Below, piece after piece: positions 9,757 through 20,176 of a stretch of 64,000 nt of DNA; the stretch's first letter is position 1, and each line of letters starts with the position of its first letter. Under the pieces are notes generated by a model. It searched no databases. It saw nothing but the letters and a program-made list of their open reading frames with translations, and was not told the origin of the DNA. The stretch comes from Rhodanobacter sp. OK091 (lineage in GTDB: Bacteria; Pseudomonadota; Gammaproteobacteria; Xanthomonadales; Rhodanobacteraceae), in the NCBI RefSeq assembly GCF_900142825.1, contig NZ_FRCH01000005.1:1-64000 (forward strand), read 5' to 3'. The position numbers and the translations under genes are program-made.

Positions 9757-10422
9757 ATGAAAAAGACTTTGCTTGCCTTTGCACTCGCCACCACCAGCCT
9801 GCTCGCCCTGCCCGTCTTGGCGCAGGACGCAGCACCGGCGTCCCCGACGCCGGATGCGGCGGCCAGCAGCACTCAGCCCGCCGGCGGCAACTATCAGCCG
9901 AACCAGCCGGTCGGCAGCGGCAACTGGTTCATTGACGGCAGTGTCGGCCAGGCGCATCTGTACAAGGGCCCGTATAACGATCACCCGACCACCTATGCGA
10001 TCAACGGCGGCTACCGCTGGAAAGTAGGCCAGGATCTGGGGCTTGGCGTCGATGTCGGCTACAACGATCTGGGCAACTTCAAGGTGAAGAACGTCTTCAA
10101 CAGCAACGACGTCAACCTGACTTCGCAGCGCAACGCCTTGCGTGGCTGGACTGCCGGCGTGAACGGCAAGATCAACGTGTGGCAGGGCCTGTACGTCAGC
10201 GGCCGCGCTGGCGTGTACGGCTGGAAGGGCCACGGCTACGACAATCAAAGCATCAATCGCCATGACCTCGACAAGGTCAGCTATTACTCCGGCGCCGGTG
10301 TGGGCTACGACTTCAGCGACCATTTTGGCCTGGGCCTCTCCTACGACTACTTCCACGCCAAGAAGGATCATGTCGACCTGTCCACCGATACCGCATCGCT
10401 GACGGCCGAATACCGCTTCTGA
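9757..10422 (+). CDS. Outer-membrane beta-barrel protein (OmpA/OmpX-like), paralogue 1
   Basis: A 221-aa exported protein. The signal peptide ends near VLAQD; a Pro/Ala/Ser-rich linker (about residues 23-55) precedes an eight-strand-like barrel with repeated aromatic strands (NGGYRW, DVGYNDLGN, GVGYDFSDHFGLGLSYDYF) and a C-terminal Phe (AEYRF), the OM sorting signal. RBS AAGGAGA lies 6 nt before the ATG. It is a tandem paralogue of the next gene, with the same NVFNS and STD repeats. A surface or stress role is typical for the family, but the ligand is unknown. Confidence 0.82.
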   Translation: MKKTLLAFALATTSLLALPVLAQDAAPASPTPDAAASSTQPAGGNYQPNQPVGSGNWFIDGSVGQAHLYKGPYNDHPTTYAINGGYRWKVGQDLGLGVDVGYNDLGNFKVKNVFNSNDVNLTSQRNALRGWTAGVNGKINVWQGLYVSGRAGVYGWKGHGYDNQSINRHDLDKVSYYSGAGVGYDFSDHFGLGLSYDYFHAKKDHVDLSTDTASLTAEYRF

Positions 10423-10433
10423 AGATAGGCAAC

Positions 10434-10466
10434 CGATGGCGCGGGGGCTCGCCTCCGCGCCATCGT
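10434..10466 (+). terminator. Strong hairpin after OM paralogue 1
   Basis: Perfect-stem inverted repeat CGATGGCGCGG / CCGCGCCATCG, 11 nt downstream of the stop codon. The T-run is weak (TTGC), so termination is probable but not certain. Confidence 0.5.
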
Positions 10467-10632
10467 TGCATCTGATATTAACCTCGGCTTAATACTGAAC
10501 TAATCGGTATTGAATCTTTCTGCCACTGCCCAATCTAAGGGTTCGAGTGCCGCCGCCCGACTTGGGCAGCGCACCTGCAGCAACGGCCATTCCCCCTCTG
10601 GGCCGACTGCCATGACAACTGGAGCATCTCTA

Positions 10633-11232
10633 ATGAAAATGAAAAAGACCCTGCTTGCCCTCGCCCTCACCACCGCCGGCCTGCTGGCCGTTCCTGCCGT
10701 GTTTGCGCAGAGCGCGCCGACCGACAACGGCGGCTGGTTCATCAACGGCAACGTCGGCCGTACCGCCATCAACCAGGGCCCGTACGACGGCCATGACACG
10801 GGCTATGCGCTCAACGGCGGCTACCGCTGGTCGCTGGCACCGAACTTCTCGCTGGGCGCCGAGGTGGGCTACAACGACCTGGGCAACATCCACGCGAAGA
10901 ACGTCTTCAACAGCCAGCCGGTCATCGCCCCGGGCAAGTCGCAGCTGCATGGCTGGACTGCCGGTGCCAATGCCCACTTCGATCTCACCCCGAACTGGTA
11001 CATCAGCGGCCGCACCGGCCTCTACAGCTGGACGGGCCACGGCATGAGCAATGACGTCAACCCGGTCCGCAAGGGCTTGAGCGACAACAGCTGGTATGCC
11101 GGCGCCGGCGTGGGCTACAACATCACCAGCAACCTCAGCGTCGGTCTGAACTACGACTACTTCGACGCGCAGAAGCACAATGTCGATCTGAGCACCGACA
11201 TGGTCTCGGCCAGCGCCGAATACCGCTTCTGA
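10633..11232 (+). CDS. Outer-membrane beta-barrel protein, paralogue 2
   Basis: A 199-aa close paralogue of the preceding protein without its Pro/Ala linker. It has a signal peptide MKMKKTLLALALTTAGLLAV ending near VFAQS, the same NGGYRW, EVGYNDLGN, KNVFNSQP and GAGVGYNITSN strands, and the same terminal AEYRF. ATG 10633 is used, with an alternative ATG at 10639. It has its own upstream region (10467-10632), where an AT-rich TTAACCTCGGCTTAATAC stretch probably holds the promoter, and its own terminator. Confidence 0.82.
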   Translation: MKMKKTLLALALTTAGLLAVPAVFAQSAPTDNGGWFINGNVGRTAINQGPYDGHDTGYALNGGYRWSLAPNFSLGAEVGYNDLGNIHAKNVFNSQPVIAPGKSQLHGWTAGANAHFDLTPNWYISGRTGLYSWTGHGMSNDVNPVRKGLSDNSWYAGAGVGYNITSNLSVGLNYDYFDAQKHNVDLSTDMVSASAEYRF

Positions 11233-11257
11233 TCCACCTTGCCGGTCGCAAGGCCGC

Positions 11258-11290
11258 ATGAAAAAGGGCGCCGCAAGGCGCCCTTTTTTT
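11258..11290 (+). terminator. Rho-independent terminator after OM paralogue 2
   Basis: The hairpin AAAGGGCGCC / GGCGCCCTTTTTTT, with a run of seven T, begins about 30 nt after the stop. Confidence 0.9.
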
Positions 11291-11331
11291 GTCCGATCCG
11301 CCGCATCTACAGCTGCGACGAAGCTAGCTGA

Positions 11332-12336
11332 TCAACCGTTCCACTGCCCCAGCGCGGCCAAGCCGTTGTCACGCGCCCGCGCGTGCACGGTTTTCTGCGC
11401 ATCGGCGTAGTTCGCCTTCATGTCCTTCGCCCACAGCTTCAGCGCCGCCTGCTGCATGGCGCGACCGTAGGAGAACGACAACGGCCACGGATGCGGGCCG
11501 ATCTGGTTCATCGCGTTCAGATGCGCGGTGGACTGCAGGTCGGTCTGGCCGCCGGACAGGAACACGATGCCCGGCAGCGAGGCCGGCACGGTGGTCTTGA
11601 GCACGCGCACGGTGGCTTCGGCGACTTCCTCGACATCGACCTGCTCATCCGAATCCTTGCCCGGAATGACCATGCTGACCTTCAGGATGGTGCCTTCCAG
11701 CATCACGTTCTGCTCGTACAGCGCATTGAACAGGCTGCGCAGCACGGCCTCGTGCACTTCGTAGCTCACTTCGATGCTGTGGTCGCCGTCCATGATCACT
11801 TCGGGCTCGACCATCGGCACGATACCCGCTTCCTGGCACAGCGCGGCATAGCGAGCCAGCACGTGGCAGTTCGCCTCGATCGCGGTGGAGCTGGGATTGT
11901 CCTCGGAGATGTTGATCACCGCGCGCCACTTGGCGAACTGCGCGCCGAGCTTGGCGTACTCCTGCAGGCGCTCGCGCAAGCCATCCAGGCCCTCGGTGAC
12001 CACATCGCCCGGGAAGCCGGCCAGCGGCTGCGGACCCTTGTCGACCTTGATGCCCGGGATGATGCCGAGCTTCTTCATCAGCTGGGTGAACGGCACGCCG
12101 TCCTTGGTCGACTGGCGGATCGTTTCGTCGTACAGGATCGCACCGGAGATGTGCTCGTTCAGGCCCGGCGTGGTCAGCAGCAATTCGCGGTAGGCGCGGC
12201 GGTTCTCTTCGGTGTTCTCGATGCCGACGGCCTCGAAGCGCTTCTTGATGGTGTTGGTCGACTCGTCGATGGCGATGATGCCCTTGCCGGGCGCGACCAT
12301 CGCCAGGGCGATGCTTTCAAGATCTTCAATACTCAT
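11332..12336 (-). CDS. Class I fructose-bisphosphate aldolase
   Basis: Glycolytic enzyme cleaving fructose 1,6-bisphosphate by a Schiff-base mechanism, 334 aa. It shows GKGIIAIDEST, KWRAVINI, the Schiff-base lysine region EGTILKVSMVIPGK and FLSGGQTDLQSTAHLNAM, i.e. the eukaryote-like class I family rather than the zinc class II enzyme. ATG 12336 (MSIEDLESIALAM) has GGAG upstream. It is followed in the same direction by no other gene and sits in the tkt/pgk/pyk/gap neighbourhood. Confidence 0.94.
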   Translation of the reverse strand: MSIEDLESIALAMVAPGKGIIAIDESTNTIKKRFEAVGIENTEENRRAYRELLLTTPGLNEHISGAILYDETIRQSTKDGVPFTQLMKKLGIIPGIKVDKGPQPLAGFPGDVVTEGLDGLRERLQEYAKLGAQFAKWRAVINISEDNPSSTAIEANCHVLARYAALCQEAGIVPMVEPEVIMDGDHSIEVSYEVHEAVLRSLFNALYEQNVMLEGTILKVSMVIPGKDSDEQVDVEEVAEATVRVLKTTVPASLPGIVFLSGGQTDLQSTAHLNAMNQIGPHPWPLSFSYGRAMQQAALKLWAKDMKANYADAQKTVHARARDNGLAALGQWNG

Positions 12337-12484
12337 GACGACTCCGTGGTGCGAAGGCGGTGTCCGCCGGCACAAAGGTTGAAGCCGCCTCGAAACCGGA
12401 GCGGCATGGTTCAAAACGGCAATTATAGGCCAGATCGGCGGACCGGACGCGCCGGCCCGCGGGCGCCGATATATCAGCGCTGAT

Positions 12485-12925
12485 TCAGGGCGCGTAGCCA
12501 GGCAGCTTGCACGCATCCATCAGCTGCTGGCGTTGCGCCGGGTCTTTCGGTGCGTTGAAAGGCACCACGTAATAGGTGGCGACGGGCTCGCCGATGCGGT
12601 TGCTCAACGACGGACCGTAACGAAAATGGGATACCGCGCTGAGCGCCGCCGGGCCCAGATCGCTTTTCGGCACGACCTTGACCACCCGCACGTCCAGCGG
12701 CACCCCATCGGACCCCACCGTATACGTCACCGCCGCACAACCGGGGTTGTACAGATTCAGCCCGCTGTTGGGCGCATCCATCTGCACTTGGGTATTGAGC
12801 AGGATCCAGTAGCGGTAAAGATCCTTCTGGTCGACCTTGCGTGACTGCGCCAGCACCGGCGCCACGAAGACCAGCGCCAATGCCAGCAACAAGGCCTGGC
12901 GAAGCGGGCGAAACATGGATTTCAT
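12485..12925 (-). CDS. Exported TonB C-terminal-like domain protein
   Basis: A 146-aa protein. A signal peptide (MKSMFRPLRQALLLALALVF, cleavage near VLAQS) is followed by a domain with YNPGCAAVTYTVGSDGVPLDVRVVKVVP and ALSAVSHFRYGPS, the fold of the TonB C-terminal/energy-transducer family. It lacks the long Pro-rich spacer and N-terminal anchor of a working TonB, so it is probably a stand-alone periplasmic domain. It lies between fba and pyk in the same orientation; its function is unknown. Confidence 0.7.
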   Translation of the reverse strand: MKSMFRPLRQALLLALALVFVAPVLAQSRKVDQKDLYRYWILLNTQVQMDAPNSGLNLYNPGCAAVTYTVGSDGVPLDVRVVKVVPKSDLGPAALSAVSHFRYGPSLSNRIGEPVATYYVVPFNAPKDPAQRQQLMDACKLPGYAP

Positions 12926-13024
12926 GGCGATCTCCTGGGCCGGAAGGGAAGCTGGTTCAAAGTGTAGCCGCCCTTTCGTTCGGCGGCAGTCAACGTGCGA
13001 TCAGTGGACAGCCGCGCGTCAGCA

Positions 13025-14494
13025 TCACAGATCGCGCAGACTTTCGACCATCCCGTCGGCGCCGACCGAGAGCAGCTTCAAGGTGTTGGTGCCGCCGCCC
13101 TGGCCGACATGGTCGCCGTGGGTGAGCACCACGCGGTCGCCTTCGCTGAGGCGGCCTTGCGCGAACAGCTGCTGCACCGCGGCACGCGTGGTAGCCACCG
13201 AACTCAGGCCCTCGTGCGAAAACGCCACCGGCTGCACGTCGCGCAACAGCAGCATGCGTCGACGCGCGTCGGCCAGCGGCGACAGCGCGTAGATCGGCAC
13301 CGCCGTGCGATAGCGCGACAGCCATTGCGCCGTGGCGCCGGACTCGGTCAATGCGACGATGGCGCGCACGCCCAGCTCGCCGGCCAGCAGCATGGCCGCC
13401 AGCGCGATCGCCTGATCGGTGCGATCCAGCATGTGCCCACCCGTGGTCAGGTCTTCTTTCGGCTCGAACTGACGCTCGGCACCGAGACAGATTCGGCGCA
13501 TCGCCGCCACCGCCTTGTCCGGATGCGCGCCGGCGGCGGTTTCCTCCGACAGCATCACCGCGTCGGTGCCATCGATCACCGCGTTCGCCACGTCCAGCAC
13601 TTCGGCGCGGGTCGGGATCGGCGACCGCACCATCGACTGCAGCATCTGCGTGGCGGTGATCACCGCGCGATTGCGCTGCACCGATTCGCGGATGATCTTC
13701 TTCTGCAGCCCGGGCAACTCGGCATCGCCGATCTCCACGCCGAGATCGCCGCGCGCCACCATCACTACGTCGGAGGCGTCGATGATCTCGCCCAGCACCG
13801 GAATCGCATCGGCACGCTCGATCTTCGCCACCAGCGACGCCTTGCCACCGGCTTCGTGCAGCAGGCGGCGGGCTTGATGCATATCTTCGGCCGAACGCAC
13901 GAACGACACTGCCAGGAAATCGGCACCGATCTCGGCAGCCAGCTTGATGTCGGCCTTGTCCTTGTCGGACAGTGCCGTCACCGACAATCCGCCGCCTTGC
14001 CGGTTGAGGCCCTTGCGATTGGACAGCTTGCCGCCGACCAGTACCCGGCAGCGCACTTCGACACCGACCACTTCAAGTACGGTCAGCGCGACCAGGCCGT
14101 CGTCCAGCAACAGCACGTCGCCGGCATGCACGTCCTGCGGCAATTCGTAATAGCTGACGCCGACTCGGGAGACATCGCCGGGAGGCGCACCGGGACGGCA
14201 ATCCAGCACGAACAAAGCGCCGTCGGCCAGCTCCACCGGTCCGTTCGCGAACGTCTCGATGCGTATCTTGGGACCTTGCAAGTCGGCCAGCACGCCGACC
14301 TCGCGGCCAGCAGCCAGCGATGCGGCGCGCACGGCGTTGGCTCGCGCCCGATGGTCATCGGGCTGGCCGTGCGACAGATTCAAGCGAACCACGTCGACGC
14401 CTTCGGCGATCAATTTTTCGAGCATGCCAGGCGCGTCGGTGGCGGGGCCGAGGGTGGCAACGATCTTGGTACGGCGTATGGGAGTGTCGGTCAT
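13025..14494 (-). CDS. pyk: Pyruvate kinase
   Basis: Converts phosphoenolpyruvate and ADP to pyruvate and ATP, 489 aa. The N-terminal barrel begins MTDTPIRRTKIVATLGPA; it has the LNLSHG substrate loop, the catalytic lysine and metal ligands in KIERADA and MVARGDLGVEI, and MLSEETAAG, then a C-terminal allosteric domain from about residue 350. ATG 14494 starts exactly at the conserved TKIVATLGP segment. A perfect inverted repeat lies about 70 bp upstream (14552-14573). Confidence 0.95.
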   Translation of the reverse strand: MTDTPIRRTKIVATLGPATDAPGMLEKLIAEGVDVVRLNLSHGQPDDHRARANAVRAASLAAGREVGVLADLQGPKIRIETFANGPVELADGALFVLDCRPGAPPGDVSRVGVSYYELPQDVHAGDVLLLDDGLVALTVLEVVGVEVRCRVLVGGKLSNRKGLNRQGGGLSVTALSDKDKADIKLAAEIGADFLAVSFVRSAEDMHQARRLLHEAGGKASLVAKIERADAIPVLGEIIDASDVVMVARGDLGVEIGDAELPGLQKKIIRESVQRNRAVITATQMLQSMVRSPIPTRAEVLDVANAVIDGTDAVMLSEETAAGAHPDKAVAAMRRICLGAERQFEPKEDLTTGGHMLDRTDQAIALAAMLLAGELGVRAIVALTESGATAQWLSRYRTAVPIYALSPLADARRRMLLLRDVQPVAFSHEGLSSVATTRAAVQQLFAQGRLSEGDRVVLTHGDHVGQGGGTNTLKLLSVGADGMVESLRDL

Positions 14495-14551
14495 AACCAC
14501 TGAGGCTAGCAGATGCGAGCCATTGCGCCAGCCCTGCAAACGTATGCAATG

Positions 14552-14573
14552 GATGTCTGGGCGTCCAGACATC
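14552..14573. promoter_or_regulatory. Perfect 9-bp inverted repeat upstream of pyk
   Basis: Arms GATGTCTGG and CCAGACATC around GCGT, centred about 68 bp upstream of the pyk ATG and within the pyk/peptidase divergent region. There is no T-run, so an operator is more likely than a terminator; the regulator is not identifiable. Confidence 0.45.
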
Positions 14574-14699
14574 TCGGCATCCGCCCGACCGGCCCATCTG
14601 GGTAGTGGCATTACGCGGGATAGGTCCCTCTCCCTCCTGCTTGCCTGAAGCCGCACGGAAATCCATGCTACGGATCGCATACAGGGGGCTGTGACACTC

Positions 14700-16736
14700 A
14701 TGTCAGGGACATTCGGTTTGACCGTGCTGCTCGCCACGGCCGTTTTCACGGGAAGCGTCTTGGCGCAGGACACCATGCAGGCGCGCCCGCGGCCCAGCAT
14801 CGACGACTTCGCACGCAACCCTGATTTCACCCAGGTCACGGTGTCGCCGGACGGCAACTATCTGGCGGCCTTGGTGCCCAAACCCGGCAAGCCGCATCAG
14901 AACCAGCTGGTGATTCTCGATGCCGGTACCGCCAAGCCGCTACGCGTCCTGAACTCGGGCCCCTACCAGCTCATCAGCCATTACCTGTGGGTGGGCAAGA
15001 GCCGGCTGATCGGCACGGTGGCCATCCAACTCGATGGCCTCGACACGCCGATACCGACCGGCGAGTTGTACGCCATCAATGCGGACGGCAGTCGGCCGGC
15101 CAACCTGTTCGGCTTCCGCGCCCGCGCAAACACCGAGACCGGCATTGGTCAGAAGCAGCGACGGGATGCGGCCGCGACCGTGATCAGTACCGAACTGGCC
15201 GACAGCGGCCGTGTGCTGATCGCAACCCGCGCATTCAGCAGCGACCGTGACGGCACCGATACCGGCATCGAAACACTCGATGTGATCACAGGAAGCAGCC
15301 GGCGCATCGGGGTTTCACCGGCGCACGACGCGGACTTCGTCGCCGACCACAACGGCCAGGTCCGTGTCGCCTCCGCCAGCCGCGACTTCCTCGACACGCT
15401 GCTGTGGACAAGACCCGACAATGACGCTCCGTGGGTTCTGGTCAACGACCCTGCCAAGTCAGGTGTCAACCTCGTGCCGATCGGATTCAACCGCGACAAC
15501 AGCAAGCTTTACGTGCAAACCAGCCAGGGCGATGCACCCGACGCGATCGAACTGATGGACATGGCGAGCGGCGAACGCAACCTGGTCTACCAGGGACAGG
15601 TTGCCGATCCGATCCGCCTGCTACCCACCGCAGATGGCGAGGACTACTACGCCGCGATCACCGCGGAGGGCCGCCAGGATATTCATTACATCGACGCAAA
15701 CAGCACTGAGGCCCAGCTCAACCGCGATCTCGCAAAGCAGTTCCCCGGGCGGCTGGTCTACCTCTCCAGTTTCAGTGCCAACGGCAAGCGCGCCATCGTC
15801 CATGAGCAAAGCGATCGCAATCCGGGCGACTATTTCCTGCTCGACCTGAATGCACGCAGCGCACACCACCTGCTCAGCACGTCACTCCACATCGATCCGT
15901 TGCAGATGCGCCCGATGCAGCCCATCGCCCTGAAGGCGCGCGATGGACTTGCCCTGCATGGCTTCATTACCTTGCCGATGGGACATGCACCGTTTCCCCT
16001 GGTGGTGCTCGTCCACGGCGGGCCGTTCGGCGTTTCCGATCCATGGGCGTTCGATCCGGAAGTACAGATGTTTGCCAGTCACGGCTACGCGGTTTTGCAG
16101 GTGAACTACCGCGGCTCGGGCGGCTATGGATCACGCTTCATCAGTCGCGGCTACAAGCAATGGGGACTGGCGATGGAGGACGACCTGATCGATGCCACGC
16201 GCTGGTCGATCCAGCAGGGTTACGCCGATCCCGCGCGCCTGTGCATCTACGGCGCAAGTTACGGCGGCTACGCCGCGCTGGAAGCGGTGGTGCGCGAGCC
16301 CGACCTCTACCGCTGCGCCATCGGCTACGCCGGCGTCTACGACATGCGCGTGCAGCTGGAAAAGAGCGACATCCAGGACACCAATGCCGGCGTGAGCTTC
16401 ATGCGCCAGACCATGGGCGACGACCCCGCCAGCCTGCTGATGCATTCGCCCCTGGCGGGCGTGGACCGTATCAAGGCCGATCTTCTGTTGATCCACGGCG
16501 GCAAAGATCAGCGCGTGCCATTCAAGAATTTTCGCGAGTTCACCACCGCATTGGACAACCAGCACAAGGCGTACGAAACACTGGTGGAACCGGGCGAGGG
16601 GCATGGCTTCTTTGTCGAGGCCCACCGGATCGGGGCCTACGAGAAGATGATCGACTTCCTCGATCGCCATATCGGCGATCGCCGCACAGGCTCGCACCTG
16701 CGAACCGTCAGTCAGCCACTTACTGGGTCAAGGTGA
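14700..16736 (+). CDS. S9-family prolyl oligopeptidase-like serine peptidase (exported)
   Basis: A 678-aa exported peptidase. The signal peptide ends near VLAQD; a beta-propeller follows to about residue 400; a C-terminal alpha/beta hydrolase contains the nucleophile GASYGGYAA, the Asp in HGGKDQRVP and the His in GEGHGF. It belongs to the dipeptidyl/acylaminoacyl peptidase group; substrates are probably peptides in the periplasm. A GTG at 14691 is an alternative start but lies only 2 nt from the AGGGGG, so ATG 14700 is preferred. The 3' end overlaps the convergent nuclease gene by 17 bp. Confidence 0.88.
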   Translation: MSGTFGLTVLLATAVFTGSVLAQDTMQARPRPSIDDFARNPDFTQVTVSPDGNYLAALVPKPGKPHQNQLVILDAGTAKPLRVLNSGPYQLISHYLWVGKSRLIGTVAIQLDGLDTPIPTGELYAINADGSRPANLFGFRARANTETGIGQKQRRDAAATVISTELADSGRVLIATRAFSSDRDGTDTGIETLDVITGSSRRIGVSPAHDADFVADHNGQVRVASASRDFLDTLLWTRPDNDAPWVLVNDPAKSGVNLVPIGFNRDNSKLYVQTSQGDAPDAIELMDMASGERNLVYQGQVADPIRLLPTADGEDYYAAITAEGRQDIHYIDANSTEAQLNRDLAKQFPGRLVYLSSFSANGKRAIVHEQSDRNPGDYFLLDLNARSAHHLLSTSLHIDPLQMRPMQPIALKARDGLALHGFITLPMGHAPFPLVVLVHGGPFGVSDPWAFDPEVQMFASHGYAVLQVNYRGSGGYGSRFISRGYKQWGLAMEDDLIDATRWSIQQGYADPARLCIYGASYGGYAALEAVVREPDLYRCAIGYAGVYDMRVQLEKSDIQDTNAGVSFMRQTMGDDPASLLMHSPLAGVDRIKADLLLIHGGKDQRVPFKNFREFTTALDNQHKAYETLVEPGEGHGFFVEAHRIGAYEKMIDFLDRHIGDRRTGSHLRTVSQPLTGSR

Positions 16737-17535
16737 GATTCAGCACTTCAGCCAGGCGGCGGCCGCCTTCGCGCAGGCGCTGTTCGGCCACCGGCAACTC
16801 GGCGCGCACATAAGCCGGGTTGATGTCGTGGCCGTCCGGATAGAAACCGGCTTCGGCGGTGATCCGGCAGGACTCTTCGGCCCATTGTGCGTAAGGGTTG
16901 TCCAGCGGCGCCACCGGTGCCGGCATCGCCACCGGAACCGGCGAGTCGAGCTGCTGCGCATAGGCCTGCCATTCGAGGCCGCGGGTGCGCAACATGCCCG
17001 AGTCCCACACCTTGTGCAGGTTGCTGCCCTTGCCGTCGAACTGCACTTGATAGGTATTGCCGCCCTTGTCGTCGCGGTAGCCGGCGTGCAGCGGCTGGTG
17101 GACGTCGCCGACAAAATGCACCACGAACTTCAGCGCCTCGCGGCGTGCGCTGTCCGACTGGCTGCGATCGCCGAGCACGCCCACGTAGTACTGCAGCGCC
17201 GACACCACGCAGCGACCGTCGCGGCAGTCGCGCGGTGGCGCGTAATCGCAGTCGCTGCCGCCGCGAAAATTGATGTAGTGCTGACCGCGGGTCTGCTTCC
17301 ACAGGGCATCCTGCGCCGGGTCGTCCTGGATCTGATCGGCCCAGTTGGCGATGTCGGCCAGCGAACGCGTGTGCTCCGATGCCAGCAGGCGCTCGACCTC
17401 GGCCTCGGCCGCGGGACTGAGATGACGCTGCGCCAGTTCGGCCACCACGCTGTGACCTAGCGGCCCCCACGCCTGCACCGGTGCGGCCAGGAGGCAGGCA
17501 AGCAGGACAGTGGCGGCGCGACGGGTCGAGCTCAT
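16720..17535 (-). CDS. S1/P1-type zinc nuclease (exported)
   Basis: Predicted extracytoplasmic nuclease degrading single-stranded nucleic acids, 271 aa. The signal peptide is cleaved at VQA-WGPLGHS, exposing the N-terminal Trp that with the following His binds zinc in the S1/P1 family. Further ligands are in IANWADQIQ, GQHYINF and VVHFVGDVHQPLHAG. ATG 17535 gives the signal peptide. It ends in a 17-bp tail-to-tail overlap with the S9 peptidase gene. Confidence 0.88.
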   Translation of the reverse strand: MSSTRRAATVLLACLLAAPVQAWGPLGHSVVAELAQRHLSPAAEAEVERLLASEHTRSLADIANWADQIQDDPAQDALWKQTRGQHYINFRGGSDCDYAPPRDCRDGRCVVSALQYYVGVLGDRSQSDSARREALKFVVHFVGDVHQPLHAGYRDDKGGNTYQVQFDGKGSNLHKVWDSGMLRTRGLEWQAYAQQLDSPVPVAMPAPVAPLDNPYAQWAEESCRITAEAGFYPDGHDINPAYVRAELPVAEQRLREGGRRLAEVLNLTLTQ

Positions 17536-17593
17536 GCAGATGATCCTTTGGGCAATCGGGGCAGTCTGCCACAGCCGATTCGGGTTTTTATGA

Positions 17594-18715
<1,122 letters not shown>

Positions 18716-18737
18716 AACGCTTTCGACGTGCGACAGG

Positions 18738-18765
18738 AAAGCCGGGCGCCCGCCCGGCTTTTTTG
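18738..18765 (+). terminator. Rho-independent terminator after gap
   Basis: AAAGCCGGGCG / CGCCCGGCTTTTTT hairpin with a six-T run, about 22 nt after the gap stop. Confidence 0.9.
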
Positions 18766-18805
18766 TGCGTTGCCGGCCAATGCCGCGACGCATGCGTGGT
18801 TTGGC

Positions 18806-19129
18806 TCAGCGCTTGAGCAAGGGCAGTTTGTCGGGCACGCCGTCCCACCTGGCGGCATCCTCCATTGCGGCGATCTTGCTGGTCAGCACCGGCCACTCTC
18901 TGGCCAGCTCCGCGTTGATCGACAGGAAGATCTCTTGCCCGGCCGGAACATCGAGCTCGGGGAAGATCGCGCCGACCGGACATTCCTCCACGCAGAGCGT
19001 GCAGTCGATGCATTCATCCGGATCGATAACCAGGAAATTCGGCCCGGCGTGGAAACAGTCTACCGGGCACACCTCGACGCAGTCGGTGTGCTTGCAGTTG
19101 ATGCAGTTGTCGGTGACGACGTGCGTCAT
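18806..19129 (-). CDS. fdxA: 7Fe-8S ferredoxin FdxA
   Basis: A 107-aa low-potential electron carrier. The N-terminal region has [17 protein letters not shown] (a 3Fe-4S/4Fe-4S pattern) and the second motif is [16 protein letters not shown]; the approximately 50-residue C-terminal extension is typical of the Azotobacter FdI-like family. ATG 19129 follows GAGGAGG. Partner enzymes are not obvious from the neighbours. Confidence 0.93.
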   Translation of the reverse strand: MTHVVTDNCINCKHTDCVEVCPVDCFHAGPNFLVIDPDECIDCTLCVEECPVGAIFPELDVPAGQEIFLSINAELAREWPVLTSKIAAMEDAARWDGVPDKLPLLKR

Positions 19130-19192
19130 CGCGCCTCCTCCGGCGCCAGCCGATACGTGGCCCCAGTGTCGGCGATGACGGGTGCCCTCGTC

Positions 19193-19206
19193 ATGATCCA
19201 GATCAG
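19193..19206. promoter_or_regulatory. FNR-like box upstream of azurin
   Basis: ATGATCCAGATCAG matches TTGAT-N4-ATCAA at 8 of 10 positions, centred about 75 bp upstream of the azurin start. Confidence 0.45.
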
Positions 19207-19274
19207 TGCCGGTCGTGTGCCATCGCGACAGAATGGCCGCGCATCTTCCCTTTTCCCCCACGGAGCCATACATC

Positions 19275-19721
19275 GTGCGCAAACTGATTGCGATCGCACT
19301 GCTCGGCCTGCTGTCCACCCCGCTGATGGCCGCCGAGTGTTCCACCACCGTCGAAGCCAACGACGCCATGCAGTACAACCAGAAGACCATCGCCGTACCG
19401 AAGACCTGCAAGACCTTCGGCGTGACCCTGAAACACACCGGCAAGCTGCCCAAGACCGCGATGGGCCACAACTGGGTATTGGCCAGCAGCGCCGACGAGT
19501 CCGGCGTGATCGCCGACGGCATGAAGGCCGGCGCGGCCGGCAGCTACGAGAAGCCGGATGACAGCCGTATCATCGCCCACACCAAGCTGATCGGCGGCGG
19601 CGAATCCGATGTCGCCACATTCAGTGTGGCCAAGCTCAAGGCAGGCGAGTCGTATGCCTATTTCTGTACCTTCCCCGGCCATGCAGCGCTGATGAAGGGC
19701 ACACTGAGCCTGGGCAAGTAA
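19275..19721 (+). CDS. azu: Azurin (type 1 copper protein)
   Basis: Periplasmic blue copper electron carrier, able to donate electrons to copper nitrite reductase in related denitrifiers. The precursor is 148 aa; the signal peptide ends at LMA and the mature protein starts [11 protein letters not shown]. Copper ligands: His in MGHNWVL and Cys/His/Met in [10 protein letters not shown], plus the paired disulfide cysteines. A GTG start at 19275 is inferred because it gives a proper signal peptide ([13 protein letters not shown]) with GGAG 9 nt upstream; no ATG fits. Confidence 0.92.
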   Translation: MRKLIAIALLGLLSTPLMAAECSTTVEANDAMQYNQKTIAVPKTCKTFGVTLKHTGKLPKTAMGHNWVLASSADESGVIADGMKAGAAGSYEKPDDSRIIAHTKLIGGGESDVATFSVAKLKAGESYAYFCTFPGHAALMKGTLSLGK

Positions 19722-19733
19722 ACCTGGCCCACG

Positions 19734-20150
19734 ATGTCCCGCATGAATCCACCAGACGTATTCGACGAGTCGGCCATCGCCGCCCTGGTCGACCGCTTCT
19801 ACGAAAAAGTGCGGCGCGACCGGGAGCTCGGCCCGATATTCAACGCGGCCGTGCACGACTGGGACGAACACAAGCGTCTGCTCACCACGTTCTGGTCATC
19901 GGTGGCGTTGCGCGCGAGCAGCTATCGGGGCAACCCGATGGCTGCGCATCGGTCCCATCCGATCCGCGCCGAACACTTCGACCACTGGCTCGTGCTGTGG
20001 CGCGAAACCTGCGCGGAAGAACTGGACGAAGTCCACGCCGCGCAGATGCTGGAATATGCCCAGCGCATCGGCCATAGCCTCAAGCTAGGGCTCGGCTTGC
20101 GTCCGCAGGCACGTCCGCTCGGCGTGCCGATCGTGGGTGCCGGTCGCTGA
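19734..20150 (+). CDS. Group III truncated haemoglobin
   Basis: A 138-aa globin of the trHb3 (Ctb-like) group, expected to bind haem and O2/NO. Supporting features are the FYEKVRRDRELGPIF N-terminal helix, W-rich FWSSVALR, proximal-histidine region MAAHRSHPI and HFDHWLVLW. It lies 12 nt after azurin and is probably co-transcribed; the pairing with azurin fits a nitric oxide or low-oxygen setting (inference). An in-frame ATG at 19743 is possible. Confidence 0.85.
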   Translation: MSRMNPPDVFDESAIAALVDRFYEKVRRDRELGPIFNAAVHDWDEHKRLLTTFWSSVALRASSYRGNPMAAHRSHPIRAEHFDHWLVLWRETCAEELDEVHAAQMLEYAQRIGHSLKLGLGLRPQARPLGVPIVGAGR

Positions 20151-20176
20151 ACCTCATTTGCGGGAAGAAACCATCC

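Noticed and set aside
11383..12483. A 366-codon frame opposite the class I aldolase gene
   Set aside because: Antisense shadow of a conserved gene; no family resemblance.
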